The notes beneath the pieces were generated by a model. That model made no database searches and was not told where the DNA came from. It saw only the letters and a program-made list of their open reading frames with translations. From contig CAITZM010000167.1 in assembly GCA_903896925.1 (NCBI GenBank), positions 1-54,284 of the forward strand: a stretch of DNA of 54,284 nt, given 5' to 3'. Shown here one piece after another: positions 23,575 to 32,871 of the stretch. Position 1 is the first letter of the stretch; every line of letters starts with the position of its first letter. Source of the stretch: an uncultured Lentisphaerota bacterium (GTDB taxonomy: Bacteria; Verrucomicrobiota; Kiritimatiellia; CAIQIC01). The position numbers were made by a program, and so were the translations under genes.

Positions 23575-26500
23575 TCAGCGGCCGACGGCTTTGAGTTTCC
23601 AGGTGCCGGTCTTGCCGTACGGTACCACCGCGGTCGGCACGGCATTGGTGTTCACGAACCAGCTGGCGGTGGTGCTGTCAGTGGCCTGCCACGCAATGGA
23701 GCCGGGGCCGTTCGTGCCGTTGTCCATGGCACCCCGTATGGCCCACGCGCCCATGTTGCCGATGACCTGTGCGCGTATCGTGGAGTTCGTGTGGAACCAA
23801 ACGGCGGAATTGCCGGCCGGTGTCTGCCAGAAGAGCTCAGCCTTTTGATCGTTGTCCAGATCGGCCGCAGCCTGCAGGCGCCAGGCGCCCATGTTGCCGA
23901 GGAAGGCCGAGTTGGTGGGCACCCCGTTGGTGTCGATCAACCAATAGGCGACGGCGCCGGCCGCATTCTGGAAGAAGATTTCGCTGCGCAGGTCGGCGTT
24001 CCAATCGGAGCAAGCCCGGATATCCCACGAACCGATATTATTGGGGATCAGGAACGTGCTGCGGCCGGTGCCGTCGGCGGTCATGAACCAGACTCTGACA
24101 TCGCCGAACGGGGTCTGGAGGAGCAGGTCGCTGGTGCCGTCGCCATCCACATCGCCGGCGGTCTTGAGCTGCCAGCCGTTGATATTGGCGAGGATGCGCG
24201 TGAAGCGATGGGTGCCATTGCTGTTGAGCACCCAGCTCGCCAGCAATCCGTTGTTTTCCTGGAAATACATCAACGGCGTGTTGGTGGCGGCAGGGCAGCT
24301 CAGCCAGGCCGTGCCATCCAGATAACCGGCATCTGCGCCTGCGGCGCCAGCTCCATCCTTGGCGTATTCCCATTTGAACGTGTGCGTGCCGGCACCGACG
24401 AAGCAGGCGTATTGGGTCCAGCCCACGTTGCCGGAGATCCGGTTCGTCGTCGCGCCATCCACAATGAAGGAGAGGTAGTCGTGGTTGGCCTCGGAAGAGA
24501 CCTTCCACCAGAAGAGCAGGGAGCCGGGTCCATTGGTGATGGTTTGAAGCCAAGAGGATTGACCGTTGCCGATCGCGCCGCTCTGGGCTGCGGTGGTGCC
24601 ATCATGCGCCGTGGTGTACTCGCCAAACCACTCGGCGTTCCCACCCGTCGCCCAACCGAACGCCGGCAGGCCCAAGGCGGCGCCCAAGGTGGGCCGGAAC
24701 GCAGCGGTATAGCTGCCGCCACCCTCCAGCACCGTGACCAACCGCGGATTGGCCACCAGCCCATCGCTCCAGCCCGTAAACGTCCAGCCGGAGGCTGGCG
24801 TGGCAGTCAGGGTGACATTCGTGCCGAGGCGATAGCGACCGGCCCCGGATACGACGCCGCCGAAGGACGGACTGGCCGTCACGCTGACAGACCGCATCGT
24901 CGGAGCGAGGACCGCCGTGTAGGTCGCGCCGGCGGCGGGTACGGTGACATAGCGCCAGAGGTTGCCATCGCCATCGCTCCACGAGATAAACGTCCAGCCG
25001 TTGGACGGGGCCGCCGAGATCAGCACCGAGGAGCCCACTGTGAACACGCCACCGCCCGAGAGGGAAGCGCCGTTGGGCGGCGTGGACTGCACGTTGATCG
25101 TGGCGGTACCCACACCGGTTTGCATAAAGTTAGCCAGGATGGTGATGTTGTTCTGCGGCACGATCAGATAGCGCGGATTGGCCGTGGCGCCGTCGCTCCA
25201 GTTGGTGAACGACCAACCGCTGATCGCGGCCGCCGTGATCATCTGGGTGGAGCCCACCGCATAGACACCGCTGCCGCTGGCTGAGCCGCCGGCGTCAGGA
25301 TTGCCCCGCACGGTCACGGTCACGCTGGAGGGCAGGAAATTCGCCACATAATCTTCATTGCCACCGACCAGCACGGAGAGCGGATTGTCCAGCTTGGGCA
25401 CCCCGCCGGAACTCCACCCCGTAAAGAGCCAACCGGCATTGGCCGTCGCCCTCAACGTGGCCGTTTGGCCGATGCGATAGGACCCGCCGCCGCTCAACGT
25501 GCCGGCACCCGCAGGACTGGAGTTGATGGTGATGCGCGCCGCCGGCACGAACAGAGCCGTCAGGTTGATATCGCCGCCGGTCATGACGACCAGCCGCGGA
25601 TTATCGATGCTGCCATCCAGCCATTGGCTGAACATCCAACCCGCATTGGCCACCGCGAAAACCGATTGCGTGGTACCCCCGGCGTAGCTGCCGGCGCCGA
25701 CCACCATGCCGCCGGCGTTGGTGTTCACGTTGAGCGTGATCAGCGAGGACGGCTGGACCAGGCTGGCCGTATAAATGACATCGTTGGAGGTCAGGACGAT
25801 CAGGCGCAGGCTGTTGGTATCGCCGTCCTGCCAGCTGCCGAACAGCCAACCGTTGGTCGGCGTGACAGAAATCTGCTGGGTGGATCCGATGGGGAAGTTT
25901 CCGCCGCCGTTGACCACGCCACCCGAAGCCGGCACGGCCCGTACGGATAACCGGGCAAACTGCTGGGTGAAGAGAGCCGTATACGTGATGTTGGTGGCGG
26001 GAACGATGATGGTGCGCGGGTTGGAAATGTCGCTATCGTTCCAGCCGGCGAAGACCCACCCCGGATTCGCCGCGGCCGAGACTTGATGCACCAAGCCGGT
26101 CGGGAAACGCCCCGACCCCAACACCGTGCCGCCCGCAACGGGGCTGGCCTGCATCGCGATCTCCGATGTCGCCTGGAAGAGCGCCGTGAACGAAATATTG
26201 GTGGAGGGCACCGTGACGGCACGGGGGTTATCCATCAAACCATCGCTCCAGCCCATAAAGTCAAAGTTGGAACTCGCCACCGCGTAGAGCCAGACCAAGG
26301 CGCCGCCCAGATAGGTACCTGCGCCGGTGACCGTGCCCCCCTCGGGCGGAGTGGCTGTCGCCGCAACCGTGGCGGCGTCCGGCATGAATTTGAAAATCTC
26401 GCCCAACCCATGCGCGCCGCCCGCTCCCACCGTACCACAGAACACGCCCGGCGCGGTGCTCATGAGGCCGGCATACGGACTGCCGCCATCATCGATGCCG

Positions 26501-27675
26501 GTGAAATTGTACATGTTGGTGAAGAGGCCGCTGGTGGTCAGCTTATAAATGGTACCGTTGTTGCCAATGCCGCCGGCGAGGGTTGTGCCGAACAGGTTGC
26601 CAGCCCCGAGCCCCGCGACCAGCGGGCTGTAGGGATTGGCGCCTTGGCTGCCGCCGCCCAGCGAGAAGACCCGCGTGAAAGCGCCGCCCACCGCAATCCT
26701 GAAAATGCCGCCCCAATCATTGGTGCCGCCGTGGACCGTGGTGCCGTAGTAATTGCCGTCGGGCGCCAGCATCAAGCCGGCATAGGGATTGGCGCCATCC
26801 AATCCGCCGGTGAAGGAATACAAGGTGGTGGGAGTGCCGTAGGTGCAGCGATTATTAATAAAAACCGTCAGCACCCCGGTGGGTGACCAGTCCCATTCCG
26901 TATAATAAGTAACTACGAATTGAAAGATGGAACCTTCGAGGCTTCCGCCACCACCCCACGTTGTGCCATAGAAATAATAATGCGTCGTGATGGTCCGCTT
27001 CATGAGGTAATTGGGATTTCCGCCGCTGTAGGTGTCGACGTTACCTGTCGTGTCGCTGGGTCCCCGGCAAAGGGCGCCGTAGGGCCAGCCGCCATCCGTG
27101 CCCGTCGCGCTAAAAGCTTTAATCTGCGCGTAGGTCCAAGTGGCTGGATCCCACACAAACACCGTGCCAAAATCCGACGCACCGCCGCCGGCCGTGGTGC
27201 CATACAGCTTGCCATCGCCGCCCAGTTCCAACTCGCCATAAGGTTCGGAACCATCGTTGCCGTTGCCAAACGAGTACAGGTTGGTGAACACACCCGTGGT
27301 ACGGTTAATCCTGAACAAAGTGCCATTATTGAAGGTGCCACCCGCCGTCGTCGAGCCATACAAAAACCCATCATTCCCATCCGTCAGGCCGGCGTAGGGA
27401 GCGGCTCCATTCGTGCTGTCAAAGGAGTAAAGATTCGTCAACACTCCGGTGGTCGGCGAATAACGGAACACAGACCCGGTATGATAATTGCCGCCCTGCC
27501 AGGTCGTGCCGTAGTAATTCCCGTCACTGCCTTTGATCAGGCCGGCAACGGGGTCTTTGTGGCCACTGGTGCCGTCAAAAGAATACAGCGGGGTCAGCAT
27601 CGGCGCGCCCTGCGCCGCCAACAGCGCCCCACCCGCCAGCGCCGTGATCGTCATCCACTTGGTCAGCATTTTCAT
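23575..27675 (-). CDS. Giant secreted protein: GloVer repeats, InlB-like repeats, FG-GAP-like end
   Basis: 1366 residues with signal peptide (MKMLTKWMTITALAGGALLAAQGAPM). ATG at 27675; a GTG two codons earlier is possible. Residues about 25-428 hold seven Gloeo/Verruco (TIGR03803-type) repeats, each with LYSF...PYAGL...YGTT.GG. About 430-995 holds eight divergent InlB B-type repeats of about 70 residues (AGWxFTGWSDG...NPRxVxVxxxxxYTAxF). About 1000-1125 is a beta-sandwich (SLLFWWKVSSEANHDYLSF). About 1130-1366 has FG-GAP/VCBS-like units (GDVDGDGTSDLLLQTPFGDVRVWF). No anchor or sorting signal is evident at the C-terminus. It is probably extracellular or surface-bound; the role is unknown (adhesion or binding). 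Codon use in the fourth GloVer unit is visibly AT-richer. Confidence 0.88.
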   Translation of the reverse strand: MKMLTKWMTITALAGGALLAAQGAPMLTPLYSFDGTSGHKDPVAGLIKGSDGNYYGTTWQGGNYHTGSVFRYSPTTGVLTNLYSFDSTNGAAPYAGLTDGNDGFLYGSTTAGGTFNNGTLFRINRTTGVFTNLYSFGNGNDGSEPYGELELGGDGKLYGTTAGGGASDFGTVFVWDPATWTYAQIKAFSATGTDGGWPYGALCRGPSDTTGNVDTYSGGNPNYLMKRTITTHYYFYGTTWGGGGSLEGSIFQFVVTYYTEWDWSPTGVLTVFINNRCTYGTPTTLYSFTGGLDGANPYAGLMLAPDGNYYGTTVHGGTNDWGGIFRIAVGGAFTRVFSLGGGSQGANPYSPLVAGLGAGNLFGTTLAGGIGNNGTIYKLTTSGLFTNMYNFTGIDDGGSPYAGLMSTAPGVFCGTVGAGGAHGLGEIFKFMPDAATVAATATPPEGGTVTGAGTYLGGALVWLYAVASSNFDFMGWSDGLMDNPRAVTVPSTNISFTALFQATSEIAMQASPVAGGTVLGSGRFPTGLVHQVSAAANPGWVFAGWNDSDISNPRTIIVPATNITYTALFTQQFARLSVRAVPASGGVVNGGGNFPIGSTQQISVTPTNGWLFGSWQDGDTNSLRLIVLTSNDVIYTASLVQPSSLITLNVNTNAGGMVVGAGSYAGGTTQSVFAVANAGWMFSQWLDGSIDNPRLVVMTGGDINLTALFVPAARITINSSPAGAGTLSGGGSYRIGQTATLRATANAGWLFTGWSSGGVPKLDNPLSVLVGGNEDYVANFLPSSVTVTVRGNPDAGGSASGSGVYAVGSTQMITAAAISGWSFTNWSDGATANPRYLIVPQNNITILANFMQTGVGTATINVQSTPPNGASLSGGGVFTVGSSVLISAAPSNGWTFISWSDGDGNLWRYVTVPAAGATYTAVLAPTMRSVSVTASPSFGGVVSGAGRYRLGTNVTLTATPASGWTFTGWSDGLVANPRLVTVLEGGGSYTAAFRPTLGAALGLPAFGWATGGNAEWFGEYTTAHDGTTAAQSGAIGNGQSSWLQTITNGPGSLLFWWKVSSEANHDYLSFIVDGATTNRISGNVGWTQYACFVGAGTHTFKWEYAKDGAGAAGADAGYLDGTAWLSCPAATNTPLMYFQENNGLLASWVLNSNGTHRFTRILANINGWQLKTAGDVDGDGTSDLLLQTPFGDVRVWFMTADGTGRSTFLIPNNIGSWDIRACSDWNADLRSEIFFQNAAGAVAYWLIDTNGVPTNSAFLGNMGAWRLQAAADLDNDQKAELFWQTPAGNSAVWFHTNSTIRAQVIGNMGAWAIRGAMDNGTNGPGSIAWQATDSTTASWFVNTNAVPTAVVPYGKTGTWKLKAVGR

Positions 27676-27878
27676 GTTCACACGCCTACCCTCGCCTTCT
27701 GTCGTTTCGCGCAGCTATTCCGATCAAAGCCTACAGCTTCGCCGAAGAGAACGTCTAGTCGGTGGAAGGCGATTTTGCAAGTCTTCTTTGCTGCGAATTT
27801 GCTGCCCGGCCGCCGCGTGCCGTTGCGCCGGAGGGGCGTCTGTGCTATGAAAGCGGCCGTTTTGCCCGAAAGGTGACC

Positions 27879-30710
27879 ATGAAAATCCTGACCTCCGCGG
27901 AAATCCGGCAGTCGTTCCTGGACTTCTTCCAGTCCCGGCAACACACCATCGTGACCTCGTCGAGCCTGCTGCCGGACTCGCCGAACCTGCTCTTCACGAA
28001 CGCCGGCATGAACCAGTTCGTGCCGATCTTTCTGGGCCAGCTAGCCTGTCCCTATCCGTCCGCCCGCGCCGCCGACACGCAGAAGTGCATCCGCGCCGGC
28101 GGCAAGCACAACGACCTTGAGGACGTGGGGCTCGATACCTACCACCACACATTCTTCGAAATGCTCGGCAACTGGAGCTTCGGCAACTACTTCAAGAAGG
28201 ACGCCATCGAGTGGGCTTGGGAAATGCTGACGCAGGTCTGGCACTTCCCGCCGGCGCGGCTCTTTGCCACGGTCTACTCGCCCGATAAGACCAAAAACGA
28301 CCCGTCCGCGTTCGACCAGGAGGCCTGGGACATCTGGGCCGGCATCTTCCGGCAGGCCGGCCTCGACCCGGCGGTCCACATCGTAAACGGCAACAAGAAG
28401 GACAACTTCTGGATGATGGGCGAAACCGGTCCCTGCGGCCCGTGCTCGGAAATCCACATCGACCTGACGCCCGCCGGCGATACCAAGGGTTCGCTCGTCA
28501 ACAAGGGCAGCGCCGAGTGCATCGAGATCTGGAACCTGGTGTTCATGCAGTTCAACGCCAACGCCGACGGCACGTTCAGCCCCCTGCCGGCGCAGAACGT
28601 GGACACGGGCATGGGTTTCGAGCGCGTCAGCGGCATCGTGCAGTGCACGCGCGGCTTCACCGACTTCACGCACGTCATCTCCAACTACGAGAGCGACGTC
28701 TTCCGCCCGCTGTTCGACGAGCTCCAGCGCCTCTCCGGCCTGCGCTACACCTCCACGCTGCCCGCCGCCGGCACCACCGGCGCGAGCGAGCAGGAGAAGA
28801 TCGACGTCGCCTTCCGCGTCATCGCCGACCACATCCGCACGCTCTCCTTCGCCATCGCCGACGGCATCGCGCCCGGCAACACCGACCGCAACTATGTGCT
28901 GCGCCGCATCTTGCGCCGCGCCGTCCGCTACGGCCGCACGCTCGGCTTCCGCGAGCCCTTCTTCTACAAGCTCGTGGACGTCCTGGCCGAAAAGATGGGC
29001 GACATCTTCCCCGAAATCCGCGCCAAGAAGGAGCAGGTGCAGCAGACCATCCGCGCCGAGGAAGAAGCGTTCAACCGGACGCTGGACCGCGGGATCGCAT
29101 TGCTGGATGAAGCCATTAACTTCACGATAACTGCTGACATGCCATCATCTGCCACCGGTGGTGGCAATATGGGGCCAATCGATCGTCCCGGCGACACTCT
29201 CGAGATATTCCGAGTAATGAATGTCGATGGCTCTGGGCCGAAGAAAATGCTCACCGGTGATCTCGCCTTCAAGCTCTACGACACCTACGGCTTCCCGCTC
29301 GACCTGACCGAGCTGATGGCGCGCGAGCGCGGGCTGACGGTGGACACGGCGGGCTTCGAGCGGCTGATGGCGGAGCAGCGCGCCCGCGCCCGCGCCGCGC
29401 AGAAGAAGGAAATCATCGAGGTTTCGCAGATCAAAGCCGATGTCGCGACGAAGTTCCTCGGCTACGACCAGACCGCCGTCGCGGTCAAGGTGCAGGACGT
29501 GCTCAACATCAAGGGCCGTACCGCGGTCCTCCTCGACGCGACCGCCTGCTACGCCGAGATGGGCGGCCAGGTGGGCGACCGGGGCGAGTTGGAAGGCCAC
29601 GGCCAGCTGTGGCGGATTGTGGACACGCAGAAGGCCGGCAACGCCTGGCTGCACTTTCTCGAGGGCGCGGAGGCGCCGGCGGCAGGCATGGAACTGCGGC
29701 TCTCCGTGGATGCGGCACGCCGCAACGCCATCCAGCGGCACCACACGGCGACGCATCTGCTGCACTGGGCGCTGCACAAGGTCGTCAGCCCGGACGCCGT
29801 GCAGAAAGGCTCCTTCGTGGGCCCGGACAAACTGACCTTCGACTTCAGCAGCGCCGCGCTGACGCCCGCGCAGCTTGTCGAGGTCGAACGCGCGGTCAAC
29901 GAGCGCATCGTCGAAAACGAGCCGGTATGCTGGCAGGAAAAGCCCTACGCCGAGATCAAGACGCACAAGGAAATCACGCAGTTCTTCGGCGAGAAGTACG
30001 GCGAGACCGTCCGCGTCGTGCAGGTCGGCGGCCGGCCCGCCGGGCTCGACGGCTACTCGATGGAGCTATGCGGCGGCACGCACGTGCGCGCCACGGGCGA
30101 CATCGGCCAGTTCCGGATCGTCGCGGAAAGCTCCGTCTCCGCCGGCATCCGGCGCATCGAGGCCGTCTGCGGCATGGCCGCGTGGGAGTGGTCGCAGCAC
30201 AAGCACGAGCTGCTGCAGCTGCTGGCCCAACGCCTGAGCGCCGCGCCGGACGAAGTGCCCGCCCGCGTCGAGGCGCTCCAGGAGCACGCCAGGAAGCTCG
30301 AAAAAGATTTGAAGCAGAAGTCCGCCGAGTCCGCGCGCGGCCGGATCGATGAGCTGATCGCCAAGGCGCAGGAGGTCGGCGGGGTCACGCTGATCGCCGT
30401 GGACGTCGGCGAGATGGATGCCGACACGCTCCGCGGCCTGCACGACGGCCTCCGCGAGAAGCGGCCCGACGACCTGATCGTCCTGGGCAGCAATACCGAG
30501 GGCAAGGCCTCCTTTATCACCTCCGCCAGCGAGGCGCTGGTCAAGCAGGGCATCCATTGCGGCAAGCTGATCGGCGCGGTCGCCAAGGTCGCGGGCGGCG
30601 GCGGCGGCGGCAAGCCCGACAAGGCCCAGGCCGGCGGCAAGGACATCACGAAGGTCGCCGAGGCCATCCGCCAGGTGCCGGAGCTGCTCGCGCCGCTGCT
30701 GAAGAAGTAG
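27879..30710 (+). CDS. alaS: Alanyl-tRNA synthetase
   Basis: 943 residues, longer than the usual 870-880. The start MKILTSAEIRQSFLDFF follows AGGTGA. Class II catalytic core (HTIVTSSSLLPDSPNLLFTNAGMNQFVPIF, RAADTQKCIRAGGKHNDLEDVG), the RNA-recognition helices, and the editing domain with HHTATHLLH and CGGTH zinc/editing residues are present. The C-terminal DHHA1 domain ends in a Gly-rich GGGGGGKPDKAQAGGKD motif. About 45 extra residues (NFTITADMPSSATGGGNMGPID and on to MNVDGSGPKK, residues about 412-458) interrupt the sequence just before GDLAFKLYDTYGFPLDL and are AT-richer. It charges tRNA-Ala in the cytoplasm and is essential. Confidence 0.97.
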   Translation: MKILTSAEIRQSFLDFFQSRQHTIVTSSSLLPDSPNLLFTNAGMNQFVPIFLGQLACPYPSARAADTQKCIRAGGKHNDLEDVGLDTYHHTFFEMLGNWSFGNYFKKDAIEWAWEMLTQVWHFPPARLFATVYSPDKTKNDPSAFDQEAWDIWAGIFRQAGLDPAVHIVNGNKKDNFWMMGETGPCGPCSEIHIDLTPAGDTKGSLVNKGSAECIEIWNLVFMQFNANADGTFSPLPAQNVDTGMGFERVSGIVQCTRGFTDFTHVISNYESDVFRPLFDELQRLSGLRYTSTLPAAGTTGASEQEKIDVAFRVIADHIRTLSFAIADGIAPGNTDRNYVLRRILRRAVRYGRTLGFREPFFYKLVDVLAEKMGDIFPEIRAKKEQVQQTIRAEEEAFNRTLDRGIALLDEAINFTITADMPSSATGGGNMGPIDRPGDTLEIFRVMNVDGSGPKKMLTGDLAFKLYDTYGFPLDLTELMARERGLTVDTAGFERLMAEQRARARAAQKKEIIEVSQIKADVATKFLGYDQTAVAVKVQDVLNIKGRTAVLLDATACYAEMGGQVGDRGELEGHGQLWRIVDTQKAGNAWLHFLEGAEAPAAGMELRLSVDAARRNAIQRHHTATHLLHWALHKVVSPDAVQKGSFVGPDKLTFDFSSAALTPAQLVEVERAVNERIVENEPVCWQEKPYAEIKTHKEITQFFGEKYGETVRVVQVGGRPAGLDGYSMELCGGTHVRATGDIGQFRIVAESSVSAGIRRIEAVCGMAAWEWSQHKHELLQLLAQRLSAAPDEVPARVEALQEHARKLEKDLKQKSAESARGRIDELIAKAQEVGGVTLIAVDVGEMDADTLRGLHDGLREKRPDDLIVLGSNTEGKASFITSASEALVKQGIHCGKLIGAVAKVAGGGGGGKPDKAQAGGKDITKVAEAIRQVPELLAPLLKK

Positions 30711-30734
30711 GGCAGCTGATGGTGGTGTAGAGTC

Positions 30735-30890
30735 GGAGCGTTAGTCTCTGGTCGCCTTCGCCCCCGGCGGGCTTGCTTGCCACGCCGGAGCTTCCGAGCG
30801 CAGGCGGGTCCCGCCGGAGCGGAAGTTCTGTGGCTGCGGCGTGCTGGCCACAAAACTTCTTCACCTGCCGGACAAGCCGGCAGGGGTCGT
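30735..30890. repeat. Long direct repeat flanking the NHL gene, left copy
   Basis: Contains CGCCCCCGGCGGGCTTG, TTCTGTGGCTGCGGCG, GGCCACAAAACTTC and CCTGCCGGACAAGCCGGCAGG in that order. The same pieces recur in order at 32138-32255. Each piece is itself palindromic. It includes one more internal palindrome, GGCGGGTCCCGCC, than the right copy. Confidence 0.75.
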
Positions 30891-30915
30891 GGCACGCTTG
30901 CAACAGGAGATCCAT

Positions 30916-32064
30916 ATGAATGATCGTGTTCGTTCAAGCCCCAATCGGTCCCCTGCTCCAGCCCTCCGCTCCCGTCTTGCTTGGTGTTGTGCCCTTGTCT
31001 CGCTGCTTGCGGGTTCGCTGACAGCACAGGCTGCCTCCTGGCGCGTGGAGACGATTGCCGGCACAGGCGTGGCGGGGCACGCGGGCGACGGCGGGCCGGC
31101 GACGGCGGCGCAGTTGAACCATCCCTTCGGCCTCGTCCGTGGACCGGATGGCTGCCTTTATTTCTGCGAAATCGATGGCGGGGTTGTCCGCAAGATAGAC
31201 GCCAAGGGCATCCTCACCACCATCGCTGGCACCGGAAAGAAATTGCCGCTCGGCGATGGCGGACCGGCGCTGCAGGCGTCGCTCAGCCAGCCGCACGAAA
31301 TCCGCTTCGACCGCAACGGCGATCTGTTCGTCGCCGATACGGGCAACCAGCGCGTCCGCAAAATTGATCTCAAGACCGGCCTCATCACCACCGTGGCCGG
31401 CTGCGGCAAGGGCGGTTTCTCCGGCGACGGCGGACCGGCGACCAACGCTTCGTTCAAGGCGCCGATCAGCATCCAGTTCGATGCGCGGGGCGACCTGCTG
31501 ATCTGCGACATCGGCAACCACCGCGTCCGCAAGGTGGAGATGCAGACCGGCCTCATCAGCACCCTCGCCGGCACCGGACAGCACGGGCCGACGCCCGACG
31601 GCGCCGCCTACCGCGAGTCGCCGTTGCTCGGGCCGCGCTCGATCGACTGCGACCGCGCGGGGAACATCTGGGTGGCGCTGCGCGATGGCAACCAGCTGTT
31701 CAAACTAGACCCGAAAACAGGACTCGCCTCGCACGTGGCCGGCACCGGCAAGAGCGGCTTCACCGGCAACGGCGGGCCCGCGAAGCTCGCGACCTTGAGC
31801 GGGCCGAAGGGCCTCGCGCTTTCGCCGGATGGCAGCCGCGTCTACCTCGCCGACGCCGAGAGCAACAGCATCCGCATGGTGGACCTGAAGAGCGGCCTCA
31901 TCGAAGTCGTCTGCGGCACCGGCAAAAAAGGCGACGGTCCCGATGGCGCTGCCGCCGCCTGCCAGGTGGCCCGGCCACACGGCATCTTCGCGGAAGCCGA
32001 TGGCTCCCTCCTGCTCGGCGACAGCTACGCCAACCGCATCCGAGTCATCCGGCCCGCGCCGTGA
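30916..32064 (+). CDS. Secreted NHL-repeat protein
   Basis: 382 residues; start at 30916 with CAGGAGATCCAT upstream. Signal peptide in SRLAWCCALVSLLAGSLTAQAA. From about residue 40 the chain is six NHL-type beta-propeller blades with the recurrent IAGTG...GDGGPATxAxLxxPxGLxxxxDGxLYxxDxxNxRVRKID pattern (GCGKGGFSGDGGPATNASFKAP, GTGKSGFTGNGGPAKLATLSGP). This fold usually mediates binding outside the cell; no catalytic residues are apparent. It is flanked on both sides by copies of a long direct repeat. Confidence 0.88.
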   Translation: MNDRVRSSPNRSPAPALRSRLAWCCALVSLLAGSLTAQAASWRVETIAGTGVAGHAGDGGPATAAQLNHPFGLVRGPDGCLYFCEIDGGVVRKIDAKGILTTIAGTGKKLPLGDGGPALQASLSQPHEIRFDRNGDLFVADTGNQRVRKIDLKTGLITTVAGCGKGGFSGDGGPATNASFKAPISIQFDARGDLLICDIGNHRVRKVEMQTGLISTLAGTGQHGPTPDGAAYRESPLLGPRSIDCDRAGNIWVALRDGNQLFKLDPKTGLASHVAGTGKSGFTGNGGPAKLATLSGPKGLALSPDGSRVYLADAESNSIRMVDLKSGLIEVVCGTGKKGDGPDGAAAACQVARPHGIFAEADGSLLLGDSYANRIRVIRPAP

Positions 32065-32101
32065 AAACATGCTGGAGTGCGCCGGCACGACGGCGCTTTG
32101 T

Positions 32102-32123
32102 TCGCCGCGACGCGTCGCGGCGA
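32102..32123. repeat. Perfect 22-base palindrome TCGCCGCGACG...
   Basis: TCGCCGCGACG followed immediately by its reverse complement, with no loop, 38 bases after the NHL gene stop. Perfect symmetry of this length in non-coding DNA is unlikely by chance even at high GC. Confidence 0.65.
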
Positions 32124-32137
32124 GGAGTGATGGAAAG

Positions 32138-32255
32138 CCGGAGCGCTGGTTTCCATCGCCCCCGGCGGGCTTGTCCCGCCGGAGTGAAAATTCTGTGGCT
32201 GCGGCGCGCCAGCCACAAAACTTCGACCCCTGCCGGACAAGCCGCCAGGGGTCGC
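32138..32255. repeat. Long direct repeat flanking the NHL gene, right copy
   Basis: Same order of elements as 30735-30890: CCCCCGGCGGGCTTG, TTCTGTGGCTGCGGCG, AGCCACAAAACTTCG, CCCCTGCCGGACAAGCC. Missing the TGCCACGCCGGAGC segment of the left copy. Confidence 0.75.
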
Positions 32256-32318
32256 GCAACCGCAGCACCAAAGGTAAGAGCCTCGCCCCGTGCAGCGACG
32301 GCGCGCAGTTCCACCTTC

Positions 32319-32343
32319 GCCTCGCGGGGCGAGGCTCCTACAG
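32319..32343. repeat. GCCTCGCGGGGCGAGGCTCCTACAG hairpin repeat
   Basis: GCCTCGC and GCGAGGC arms around GGG, with a CTCCTACAG tail, ending 16 bases before the GTG start at 32359. It may also be part of the leader of that gene. No second copy in the window. Confidence 0.5.
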
Positions 32344-32358
32344 AAAGCAGGACTGCTT

Positions 32359-32871
32359 GTGAATGAAGTTTCTTCCGCTTCGCTGCTGCTGCGCTACCGC
32401 CTCGTGCTCGGTTTCTTCATCGTCGCGCTGCTGGCCAGCGGTCTGACGGCGTTTCCGTTGCAGTTCGAACTCGACCTGCTCGTCTCCTGGTGCGGCTGGT
32501 CGCAACTCGCGCCGGCGGGCGCGCCGAACGGCCTCGCGTTCTGGCTGCTGACCGTGCGCGACGGGCTGCACGAGACCTGCGCGAAATATCCATGGTACGC
32601 CTACGGCACCGACTGGCTCGCGTTCGGCCACATCACCATCGCGATTTTTTTCATCGGCCCGTTCGTGCGGCCGGTGCGCAACGTCTGGGTGCTGTGGGCG
32701 GGGCTGGTCGCGTGCGCGCTGGTGCCGGTGCTCGCGCTCGCGTGCGGCCCGCTGCGCGGCATTCCATTCTATTGGCGGCTGATTGACTGTTCCTTCGGTG
32801 TCCTCGGCGCGCTGCCGCTGCTCTACTGCCTCAAGCTCACCCGCGCGCTCGAAAAACTTCCGCCGTCATGA
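32359..32871 (+). CDS. Small integral membrane protein, unknown function
   Basis: 170 residues from a GTG at 32359 with AGGA upstream; the longer frame would translate a repeat. About four hydrophobic segments are visible (LVLGFFIVALLASGLTAF, WLAFGHITIAIFFIGPFV, WVLWAGLVACALVPVLALA, LIDCSFGVLGALPLLYCL), so it lies in the inner membrane. The motif DGLHETCAKYPWYAYGTDWLAFGH between segments one and two is distinctive and may be a functional loop. I do not recognise a named family. No clear partner nearby. Confidence 0.72.
   Translation: MNEVSSASLLLRYRLVLGFFIVALLASGLTAFPLQFELDLLVSWCGWSQLAPAGAPNGLAFWLLTVRDGLHETCAKYPWYAYGTDWLAFGHITIAIFFIGPFVRPVRNVWVLWAGLVACALVPVLALACGPLRGIPFYWRLIDCSFGVLGALPLLYCLKLTRALEKLPPS

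Noticed and set aside
30890..30903. TGGCACGCTTGCA, resembling a sigma-54 -24/-12 promoter ahead of the NHL gene
   Set aside because: The GG-to-GC spacing is several bases too short for sigma-54, and the sequence belongs to the edge of the direct repeat.
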